Positions 39,902-50,900 of a stretch of DNA of 64,000 nt are shown piece by piece. The stretch is from Panorpa germanica (lineage: Eukaryota > Arthropoda > Insecta > Mecoptera > Panorpidae). The position numbers and the translations under genes are program-made. The stretch is from contig OY783211.1 of assembly GCA_963678705.1 (NCBI GenBank), forward strand, positions 16,010,603 to 16,074,602, written 5' to 3'. Positions within the stretch are counted from its first letter, which is position 1, and every line of letters begins with the position of its first letter. The notes below the pieces were generated by a model. The model had not been told where the DNA came from. It ran no database searches and worked only from the letters and a program-made list of their open reading frames with translations.

Positions 39902-39918
39902 AAAAAAAAAAAAAAAAA
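39902..39918. repeat. Poly-A tract (17 A)
   Basis: An A17 run; it could be a retroposition tail but no upstream retrocopy was identified. Confidence 0.7.
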
Positions 39919-40452
39919 TTCAATATTTTTCTTGTATTTCACTCAAAGCGACCTAAATATATTTTGGAAACAGGTGGACTTTAGACGTGTGTTTAAAAAT
40001 AGATCTGATGTGTTTGTACAGTGTCTTGACATGCAGTTCGGCTGCATCGACATCGACAACATCTACAGAGATTACGTAACTACTGGTAGCTAGTGCAGAC
40101 TCCCAGACATACGCAGAATACAGTCTTAAGACTCTAGGACCTAGTGTCTACACGCCGTGCCAATGTAAATATCGCGTTAATGTTTCTCACAAAATGATTT
40201 GCTTTGATTTTAAGTGGATTTTATTTGTTCTGTTCTTTCATGCGGTTTTTCTTATTTTTTTTTGTTGAACAACTTAATTCGTAATGATGAAATTTCAAAT
40301 TCTATTTTGAATTTATATCTGATTTTTAGTGTATTGTGCAAGGCTTCCGGTTTACATCCAATTTGTGTTCTTTCTTCATTAAGAAAAGAGTATCTGTCTA
40401 TAAGCTATTTTAATAACACTGGGAACTTAATAAAACAGTAGTCTAGATTAAT

Positions 40453-40716
40453 TTGTACGCGTTGTTTACAATCGCGCGTTTAGGACAACTAATATGTATC
40501 TTGCTTCGTCTTCACAACACGCGATTTACAAGCGTTCGGCGCATCAGTACAAGCGAACGGTTTTGCGTCCTCGTAATGCGTTTTCCTACGCTAATCGCGT
40601 ATAAATCGCGCGTTGAAAACGAAACAAAAGCATTGGCACCAGAAGATCTACATTTTATAGAAGTGGATAAAATTTTAGCTTTACGACAAAAACAAAACTT
40701 TCTTAAACTAAGTTAA
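40453..40716 (+). other. CpG-rich island with an 87-codon open frame
   Basis: In a CpG-poor, AT-rich setting this stretch has repeated CGCG words (ATCGCGCGTTTAGG, ACACGCGATTTACAAGCG, AATCGCGCGTTG). The frame ends in protein-like ETKALAPEDLHFIEVDKILA then LRQKQNFLKLS and a stop. Not recognised; it may be the C-terminal fragment of a transposase or a host gene remnant. No splice sites of note. Confidence 0.3.
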
Positions 40717-40799
40717 GATAATTGTGTCTCCAGTGTGCAACCATCTTAAATGTTTCCTTGTTTATGGCCGAAACGTTGCAGTCGATCCGCGTGTTAATT

Positions 40800-42589
40800 T
40801 GAAACATCAATATTAAGCTAATGAAGAATGAAATCGAATACCACTATTAACTATTACATTTCTATTTTGATCTATTCTTACTAAATATCATAACCATTGG
40901 AGTTTTTCCTTCTAATTTCCGTCACAATGTCCATTTATCTCTATGATTGTTTGGGATGTCGATATTTTCAAACGATACCTGTTTTTCTATTTACTTAATA
41001 TTTATACATTAAACCATTCCTATATCTGCTACGATGCTATGATATAAAGGAGCGCCTTCACTAATCCAACATCGCTTTATATTTCTCTTTTCATCAAAAT
41101 AAATATTACACCAGTGAAGATCCCCCATAAGATTACTGATCATCAATAATTGTTGATATCAAGATTATAAATTACTATATATTAAAAATTAAAATACTAA
41201 ACGAATGAAGATATAGACTAAAAAAATATCTTTTATGAAGCAATAAAGAATATTCATATAATTCTGCGTTCATATTTTGCTCTCGTTTGCATATTAACCT
41301 AACGTCCTTACAAGAAAGCTCGCAGGCATCTTGGACTATAATCTTGAAACTATTTTTTTATTTAACACATTATTAAACCACTATCTTCTTTATCTGCAAT
41401 ATTTTACACATATTTTTTTATAAATACATTAAAAACACATGATGCACGAAGGTATTAAGTTTTGACTAGAATTAACTTAAGAGGAGTGAGGAGAGGGGGT
41501 AATAAAGAGGCTTGGTTCACCTTACCTAAGCTAGTGTTGGCTTAGTTTTACAGAAGCGTCAAGAGAGTAAGGTTCACCGAGGTGATTTATATAAAATTAT
41601 AAAGAAAAAAAGTTATTTATTTTTAAAAATATATTGTTTACTCTAAAAAAATAAAACATGTGTTATAAATTTCTAAAGAAAACCGTGAATATATAAAAAA
41701 AAGTTTATTTATTTATAAGTAAAAAAAATTATACATTATTTTAAAAATATACAGTGACATTTTATGGCTTAAAGTTCCTGGGATTTTTCTACTTTGTTGT
41801 TGTGTTTAAAATATTATAAATTTTATTAATATCGTAACTGTTTATTAATTTAAGCACAAGGATATTATTTTATCGTATGTTGCTGTTAATAATTAAATAA
41901 TTTGTTATAGGAATGAGAGATATGACCTCATTCATGTGGTAATAATTGTTTTAATTGTTTTTAAATGTCTGTCGTTAAATTGCAGACTATATACATATAT
42001 GTAGATGTGGCTTTAATAGAATGGAATCACTGAGTCTATATTTGTGACAAAGGGGTAAACTATTGTAACTACAAAATTATTGATTTTGAGCTTTCTATGT
42101 CAATTAAACAACGCTATAGTAAAAAAATCGTATCTGTAAAATGAGCGTCAATAATACCCCCTCCCCCCTCTTTCTGGGACTGAAATCTTACCCGAACATT
42201 TAGCAACCCTTAATTTATTTTTTTAACTTTTTCCTAAATTATTTATAAAGTTTATCATAAAAAAAATGTTTGTATATAGAAATATGATAAAGCACAAAGT
42301 TTACAAGTTGCAAAAAGCTATCATTTAATGTAACTTCCGGTTTCCTTTAACATCACTTCCTCTATTAACTGAATAGGTAATAAACGTTACGTTATATGCT
42401 CTGGAAACCTTTTTACATGAAATCTAATTAAACAGAAACTAATTATAAATTTTATATAATAATTTCCTCAATATCCTGTTTTAAATCTTGTTTTAGGTAC
42501 TATTACTGCTACTCGAAGTAATTTGATGAATAAGTTCTTTTTATTTAAAACTAGCTAAATTTCAATCAATTTTTCACAATTCTACTGAA
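40800..42589. other. AT-rich non-coding DNA
   Basis: Nothing recognisable beyond a C-rich patch (ACCCCCTCCCCCCTC near 42158). Confidence 0.45.
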
Positions 42590-42599
42590 TCAAATTTTC

Positions 42600-42875
42600 G
42601 TTACTATTAGCTTGATTCACAATTTGACAATCAGTCGTCAAACGAAATTTGCGCACATAGTATCAAAAATTTCATAGAAAAAAGCTTTCAGTTTTTCCAG
42701 AATTTTTCAAGTTTGTGGGCAAATTTGCCAAATTTTCTTTCCCTTAAAACCTTATTCAGACTATTACGAACATTTTAACAAAAAATTGGCCAAATCGGCC
42801 CAGCCGTTCTCAAGTGATGCACTTACCAACCAACAGCATTTAACTTTTATTTATATAGATGATATAGATGATAAT
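42600..42875 (+). mobile_element. 3' end of a non-LTR (RTE-like) retroelement
   Basis: AAATCGGCCCAGCCGTTCTC+AAGTGATGCA, then TTTTATTTATATAGATGATA+TAGATGATA, has the form of RTE-type 3' tails: a conserved 'CGG..CAGCCGTT' phrase followed by a short simple-repeat tail. The 5' limit is uncertain and no reverse transcriptase is present. Confidence 0.45.
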
Positions 42876-44837
42876 TCTAACCCGCATAACTTGTCAAGAT
42901 TGATTGCTAATTTTAAACGCCTGCATAATACTTTATAGGCAATACCAATTACAACACTTAATTGTCACTGCTGTCTGTATTGCTCAAGAGTTTAAATAGC
43001 AAAAATTTGAAAGATTTATTTTAATTTTGTCTTAGGGCTTAGAACACAATAAAAGATTCAAAAACGTTGGTATTTTCTTGTTTTAATTTTTTTTAAGTAA
43101 ACAAAATACGTTTTTTTTTTATTACACATAAACTATTTACTATTATTGACACCTAATTATTTACCAGGTTTACAAAAAAATGTTGTATAAAGTTCAATTT
43201 ACGAGAGACTCATACTTAAAACAAGTATGGTATAACCATACACACAACCATATAAACAAACAGGTATAAACTGCCGATATAACTAAAAAGCACTGACTCA
43301 CTTATTTTTCTATAATATATATAGAAACGAATAAGATAAAACCATTATCGTATTATAGATTTATACCACTCTTATAACCTCTTTTAAGTATAAGTCGCCG
43401 CCGAACTCTCGTGATTTAGACTATACTCAAATTATTAGAAATTGAGTCATCTACCAGATTGATAACTTAATCATAACTTACTTTATATTAAGATTCACTG
43501 GTAAAGAGATATTACAAAAAGAAAACCATTTTTAGTCGCCATTTTTTCAAAATGGAAGCGTTTAAAGCTAAGTTGTTGCATTCAGTCTCAATTCTGGAAT
43601 TAGAAAGTAGTCTAAATCTAAAATCGCGTTTTAAGCATATTTTTAGAATATGGTACCCTTCTAACTAGTTCTAACCTGCCCTAATCCCCTAAAGATGGTA
43701 TTTTCTGCAGGAACATAACTATAATTATTGTAATAGGTTACATCCATATAATTTGAAGGTTAGGGAACACCTGTATCATTAATTAACATCATATCATTAT
43801 TAAGAAACTTTAATTACTTAATGACGTCACACTGTCACGTACGTCACGTGTTATAGTTCTTCTCGTTTTGTACAGCATCAAGTTGAGTAAATATTTATCA
43901 TCAAATATAGGACAAAATAATTGAAATGTTTTTATTCAACATTTTTTTTATTTATTTAAATATCAAGACAGTAGAGAACAAGATCTTCTTTACATTAAAT
44001 TTGTTTTAATTTATTTCAATTCATGTTAATTTATTTGTACAGTCTTGTTAACAAAACAAACATAACATTCCCCATCTTAACATGAGTCGAATGGTGCATT
44101 GTTAAAGTCAGGCTCTACTACAGAACGCCTAGTACTAGTACAATAATATTTGTGTCAATTGTTTACATTTCTAGGAGATAGGAGATCAAGGATATTGAAC
44201 TTTTTTTTAAATGTTATACTTGTGCATGACTTACAACTACCTAAATTTAGATCCTGACTATTAATGGCTCCTCCAGTTTTATTAGAGAGAAATATGTGTT
44301 ATGTTACATCATGCATGCATGCTTAACTTAGAATTAGAAAAAATATTTTAAATTAAATTGTATACGTTTCCAAGTATATCCGGGGTTCAAATAGAGATGG
44401 CGCTAATATACTAAAAATTGTTAATAGTGTTGTAATTATTGGCGCCGTGAGAGAGATGTAAGGGGGTTGCACTTACACCCCCTATCATGAAAGGAAATAC
44501 ACAGAAAAATATGAAGAAATAAAATTTGTATTTGGTTCAACACCTTATCAATCAATTCAGTTGCCTCTACTTTTTTTCCTATGAAAACTGAGGAAGCACC
44601 TCACGTGTTATCTAAGCTATTATTCAAAGAAACAATAATCAAATTCTAATTTACTAAAACAAAATTATGATAAAATGAAAGTACAATATTCCACCGCCAT
44701 CTTTAAATAGCGGCCATTTTGAATAGCTCAATCTAAGATGGCATCTGCTATATTTTGTTTCTCATGCAGTAATATTTATGAAGCAAATGACATTTATTCC
44801 ACGCAAAAACAATAAAACTTTAAAAATTGTCGCTAAC

Positions 44838-45066
44838 GCCCCATTCACACTCACTGAGTTTTAGTTTTAATTTAAGGTTTTAACCTAAAATGTAAGTTTC
44901 AGCTTATGGAATATAAAGAAATAAAATTAATTATATTAAATACAATAATTTATATTAAATTATTAATTATTACAAAATAATATATATTAATGACGCATGA
45001 TTTCGCAAGCTCAAAATTACATTTAAGATTAAAACCTTAAATTAAAACAGTGAGTGAGAATGGGGC
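44838..45066. mobile_element. CATTCCCACTCACTG-family short MITE (about 229 bp)
   Basis: Left GCCCCATTCACACTCACTGA, the right end read inverted GCCCCATTCTCACTCACTGT, and similarity continues (TTTAATTTAAGGTTTTAA, CTTAAATGTAA) to give TIRs of about 60 bp. The interior has GACGCATGATTTCGCAAGCT, related to GACGCATGCTCATC in the 27950 copy. It is a compact deletion derivative of the same family. Confidence 0.8.
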
Positions 45067-46860
45067 TTAATGAATGTTAAATAAAAAAAACTATCTGTAA
45101 AACTCGTAGCACTAGTATTAAAAATAGTGGAAGCATTTAAGTTTGATTTGGGTTAATATAATCTACCCAATTTTTCCCTCATTTTGAGTTATTGAACAGA
45201 ATAATTGATTGGCACTAAAAGTATTTTTACGATCAAAACTTGTTGACAATATTTCAACATTCGATCAAAATAAAGTCATCTCGCATTGATTTTTAATAAA
45301 TTTAAAATTCAAATTGAAACCATAAATTATTTTACATTGTTTAGATTCTAATCACATAATATATATGTATGTTCAACTCTAATCTATTTTGTTATTTACA
45401 TATCCTAAAATAAACACGCCATAAATGTTTCTATTACATCTAATTTTATTATTACATTCACATATAATGTTTCTATTACTACATCTATTTTCTAATTATA
45501 CAATCTAACTCATAATAATTACCTACTACATAAACAAGTAAAACTTAAATTACAGTAAAAGTTAACAACTTTCAATAGTTTTGTTACAGACTCTCACAGT
45601 TTGAAGAATTTCTTAACAACAAATGGACAAAGATGTCAATTGTTGAGTTGCTTTCAATAATAAGCGCTTTGTTGAGTTTATTTCTTCGAAACTCCAACAA
45701 TTTCATTCATGTTGATTACGTTTCATTTGTTTGTTTACTGCGTTAATTAACAAAGTAATTAACCAGTTTGTGGGAGGCTTAAGAAGGCCCACGATGAGGT
45801 GGTAGTTTTGTGATTCATGTGTGGGATTGAAAACAATGTTTTTATTGGCTTTACTTTGTAACATTTTCAATAGTAACTTTTGTAATATTCTAGTGAAAAT
45901 GCAACTTAGTTTAAGCTTTTATTTTCCATTATTAATAATCAAATGAATATCACATTAGTCTAATTCATGACGCGTGACGTCAACGAAAAACTTACAAAAT
46001 ATGACCCTTAAATTTAAACTTAATTATATATCTCTATCTCTTCTCATTTCCAAACCGTTTCAGTTATTCATTCTATATTATGTTTCAATTCTTTCAAACT
46101 CTCATAACTTTGTAATTTTTGGAATTTTGACATAAAAATTTAAAGGACTTACCATTAAGACAAAGCTACAGATTTTTTGATAATTCCAAACACCTATAAA
46201 ACCTCCTGAACAACAAAAATTAAAAAAACAACCAGTTTATATTGAATTTTATTGCGATTCAATTAACAAAAATCATTCAAATTTAATTTTTAATTAGCTT
46301 TTATTAATTTATACTTTTGTATTAATTAATTCTGGTTTTGGATCTAACTAAATTCAATTTAAATATTTTGTTTGATTGAAAGTGATATTTAATTATTAGA
46401 AATAAATATTTTTGTAGTTAAACTAGTTCTATGGGTTCTTCTTACTTTCTTCCATATGAATTTTAATGCGGAAGTAAACGGCAATTAAATTCTTATTTGT
46501 AAACAAATTTAGAACAGGGTTCGTAGGTTAGTTGTAGGACATTTAGTTTAATACGGGAAAAATGGGGGTATAGAATTATTGCCCACTTTTTCCATCCTAT
46601 TCTAATAAAAAATGGTTGTACATAATTGCAATTTAGATTTTTTGTTTGAATAATAAAAGCGAAAATATGCAAATGTTTAAGTTATATAACAGGAAATGTA
46701 GGTGATTATTAAATAAACATTTTTGGTTATTTATGCCGAAGTCACTGATCTTACTCGCTTGAACCATTAAATGATATCTTACTTTAAACAATTCTATTTT
46801 CTCATCGCTTTGTTTATTGAAGATTTTAATATTAAACAATGACCCTTCTATTTGCCACAT
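45067..46860. other. AT-rich DNA upstream of caskin exon 1
   Basis: No exon carrying ankyrin or SH3 sequence is visible. A 75-codon minus frame (46633) is a chance frame. Confidence 0.5.
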
Positions 46861-47062
46861 CTGATATATACAGCGGATATGTTTATTTTATTCATATTAA
46901 TTTGTCGGTTTTAATTAGTAGTCCCAGGATATTTAAAAATTTATGATAATTAATTTTAATAAACAGAAAAAAGTCGGTGCAAATTTTCTCACAGTTTTCT
47001 AGAAATGAATTGAACTAAATATTTCTGTGTTATGTAAAATAAAGTGATAAAACAAAGTGACA
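46861..47062 (+). promoter_or_regulatory. presumed 5' UTR / promoter-proximal region of the short caskin transcript
   Basis: This AT-rich stretch lies directly before the first ATG and contains in-frame stops. A promoter here is inferred only because the first exon cannot be entered in frame from upstream. No convincing TATA box or initiator was identified; CTCACAGTTTTC near 46989 is one weak initiator-like sequence. Transcript 5' ends would settle it. Confidence 0.3.
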
Positions 47063-47912
47063 ATGAATTCCACGTGTTTCAAACCTCCGACCTTTCCAAA
47101 TAACAAGCGGATGTCATCTTCCTCCAAACTGTCATCAACTTATTTAAGTTTCCGAGATCCTGCTGATGAGATACCAACATTTGAATCCGCTATGTTGACG
47201 TTAAAAGCAGATAACGCTAAGAGAGGTGGAGAGAGCAAAAAAACGAAGAAGCTATCAAAATGTCGCCACACAAAGTCACTTAGTGGAGAGACAATGGAGA
47301 TTTGCTGTAAACACGCTCAAAAACAAAACATAAGTATCTACGAATTCAACGAAACTGCCGAAAATACGTTACAGACATTTTCAAATTCAAATAATAACAG
47401 TCTCCCGCGCAAAAAAAGCATATCGCTATTTGAAAATGCAAATATTTACCGTTATACACCAAATTTCGAGTTCGAAAATATCGATAATTTAATTTACAAC
47501 AAGAAAACATCAAATTTTGGTGGTGAAAATAAATATTTAAGTGATGAACAATTTCAAAAATCAATATTAGCTCCAAAAATGGATATTTGTGATTTCAAAA
47601 ATGAAGATGACGATTTTAGGAATTCTAATTTTAATTGTTATAATACAAATAATATTTTAGACAATAATAAAAATTTGAGAAATTCACGAAAATTTACTTC
47701 TAATTACTCAGATGTTGAACGAAAATTTTCGAATACAAATTCTTTAAGACGGAGTTTTAGAAATTCTCCGAAATTGAGTTTATCGAAATGGCGATCTGAA
47801 GGAAATTTAACGCAACTTAAAGGAAATGAAAATTCTTCCCTTCCTTCACCCTCTGGAAAATTGGACAAATGTTTGAAAGCATTGAGTGGCAGTTGGAAAA
47901 ATTTGCTACAGC
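47063..47912 (+). CDS. ckn: caskin exon 1: alternative first coding exon (Ser/Asn-rich N-terminus)
   Basis: This 850-nt exon encodes residues 1-283 plus the first base of codon 284. The ATG at 47063 is preceded in frame by TAA at 47048, so the reading frame opens here and is not a continuation of an upstream exon. It ends CAG C followed by donor GTAAGT; splicing to 51032 completes a Leu codon in frame. Composition is rich in Ser, Asn, Lys and Phe with no recognisable domain, and it looks disordered except for the C-terminal stretch [18 protein letters not shown], which could form a short amphipathic helix. Basic/serine motifs such as [13 protein letters not shown] and SKWRSEGNL could be phosphosites (inference). 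It replaces the ankyrin and SH3 modules expected in full-length Caskin. Two long open frames on the opposite strand are shadows of this exon. Confidence 0.8.
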
Positions 47913-50900
47913 GTAAGTTATATAACAATAAACAAAACATTATTTATTATATACTAAAATGATGCAAAAAGCTATCCACATGACATTCAGCATGTTTTTA
48001 TATAATGGTAAAATGTTGTCCCTACCTAAAAAAAAACAAAGTTAAAAAATATTTGTGCTACACGATTTAACCTCTGTAGAATTTCACGAACCTTAATTAA
48101 AATTTTAATGTATGCGTTTTTATGCAAATACATATTTTGATAACAGTACATCCATGTTTGTAAACATGTTAAACATACTACCGGTTAAAAATACCCATGC
48201 TAAGTTTTTTATAGTATCTAAAATGAATATTTTACGTTTTCGAATGAAATGAAGAAATTTAATGAATGAATTACGTCATTTGATTAACAGATATTTCGTA
48301 ATAAAATCAGCTTCTCATATTTATGAATGAAATCATAGTTTTTTCGTAATAAATTCTATTCTAATGTTGCAAGCAATAAGGTCGGGCTCGCATTTATAAA
48401 ATACGCCCACTAATCTATGATACATATATACATTTATCGAGATCCAGTCACTTCTAGCTAATATACATATATTATTATATACTTTTTATTTTATGTATTT
48501 GTATATATAATACATGAAACACCTTCTCTAATCAAGCTTATTAAATGCTAATCTCTAACCTGGGTACCTCAAACTTCACTCGTCCAAAGTCATCCAAGGA
48601 TCCGTAATGGGCTTGTGTCCTCATTTTTTAGAGGTCGATTTTTCAATTGTTGATTGAAATTGATGTTAATAAATGTGTATTGGCGTGTCTATTTTATTAA
48701 ATATCTAAATGTTGACGGAGATATAGCAATTAAAAGTTTGAATTGTAGTTTTAGCGCTAGAAATGGTCGGCCATATTTGTATGACGTGAAATGCATTTTA
48801 ACGTCAGTTAATTGTTGACTAGGTCAGTGCTGTGGTAATGTTTTGCACCTGTTGGTAGTCGAAATAATCAAGTCAAGTCAAAGAATAATAAGTTTTTATT
48901 TTATTTAACCCTGTCACGGCAGACATAATATTGAAATTTTATTGTTCCTTGAAATAGCTGTAAATAATATTTGATATTTTGATATATAAATACATATAGC
49001 AGAGATTTATGAGCTGTAAGGTTGGTAACCTGTAAACTTGTCAGAGTTCTGTCAAGAATATATCTCTTTTACGCTCTGTTGAATAAAAGGGATAGCAACT
49101 AGCGGTTGTGATATCACATGCATTTGGAATGTTGTACAACGTTGAATCCCTTTAATAATTAAAGAGACAAAATGACTTTTTTAATTGTTAATATCTCTTG
49201 AAATATAAAGAGTTATTAAAAAAATAATTGAACATTTGAGGTTCTAGTAACCCACTTTATCAATGTAGTACACTTACGTGGATAAAATTGACATGTCGAG
49301 GCAAAATAAACTAACAGTTTTAGAATATCTGAATAATCTAAATATTATTATCCATGTATATAATAAAATTTAATGGGTTTTTCTTACATTAACAAATAAT
49401 ACATTTTTTTGAATAGTGCATGACATCTGTGACGAGCACTTCGAAGTTGCACTTCGACGCCGGGCATCTTCACAGTGCTATTATCTGCTGTGCTATGTCC
49501 ACGTATCGTGAGATATAAAGGCGTTCTTTCGTGCGTGTTTGATTGCGTACCTGGTGTTATAATGACATAATGACCGGATATGCAGTAGATAGAAAGAATT
49601 TAACCTTTTTTCTATGTGGTTATTTCTGAGAAAAGTATTTAAAAAACTATAGCACAAATATCTTTAAATATTATACTAGTATACATACGTATAATTACAA
49701 TACAACAAATGATAAAAACTTGAAATTTATTTCAATATCTAATGAACATACAAGCACAGTCAATGGCATTTTTAAACAGAGCGACAAACATAATTTTTAT
49801 ACTGGTACCATGTTTTCAAACCAAAAATGACAAAGCAAGGTTTACAACCAGTTGTGTATCTTTGATATCACTGAACTCTATTGGTAAACTACTAAGTTTA
49901 AATACGGGACTATTTCTTGTCCTAAAATTCTCAAGAAAATCGTAATATGCGATCGTCGCAAATACATATTCGTCAGAATAATATTCTGATTTCTCCATTA
50001 AATAGTGCAAACCACTATTTTATTATAAGCCATTCTCTTTAAAATTATATTTTATTCAACAAAACAAAAAATAAAGTGGATCGCCGCCAAAATGATAATT
50101 TATATTTTCAGGATTTCTAGAAAATAAATCATATAAATTGAAGTGTGACAGTACAAATAAAAGACTATAAAATAAGAAGAAAATACCAAGAAAAATAAAA
50201 TGAGTCATTGCATAAAAGCTTTTCTGCTTTTTGACTTTCAGATTTATTCCCCGTAGTTTAACAATAGTTCGTAAACTCGTAGTTGTGACTCACATACTAT
50301 TTTTATTATTTTCTCTTATTTTGTGTTAAATGAAATTGATTTGTGTTCAATTCAGTGATTCAAATGGAATCACGATTCAAAGAGGCGTTTAATGGATGCA
50401 GTCTCTATATTTAGCGGAAACTAAAGGGAGAAATAATAATTTTGTACATTAATTTTTACAGCAGAAATTAAAATTTTAATGATGTCACAATAGTAATCGC
50501 GAATGGAAAATAATTTTTATGGCAACGCCTGCGTGTATGCAACTATAGTATCTTGACTTTGATATGATTATTATTTTTTTCAAGTTGTCAGTACTAGTTT
50601 TTTAGTTACTTGGTTAGGTTCATACAAGTGGAATTAGTAATCAAGCTTTTTGAACAAAAAACTAAAACAACTATGGAATATAAAATTATTTTATTGTTAT
50701 TTAGAAAGCGAAATACTAAATAAATAAGGTTCTCACTATCTGTTATTTATTTACTTTCTCAATTGATAAAAGCAAGCAAATGAACTGGTCTGACAGTCGT
50801 ATAATGTTTATTGCATTCCCGCCTATCTAATGAACCCTAAATATGCAAATGTGCATGTACAAGTGTTTAGCTAATTCAATTCAAACGGCCTTTAAATTTT

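Noticed and set aside
47346-47940. Two minus-strand open frames (76 and 78 codons)
   Set aside because: They are antisense shadows of caskin exon 1, which has a matching splice phase and start.
49430-49530. ACTTCGAAGT palindrome patch as a short TIR element with TACGTGGATA/TCCACGTAT
   Set aside because: The inverted words are short and imperfect and no target duplication is visible; chance cannot be excluded.
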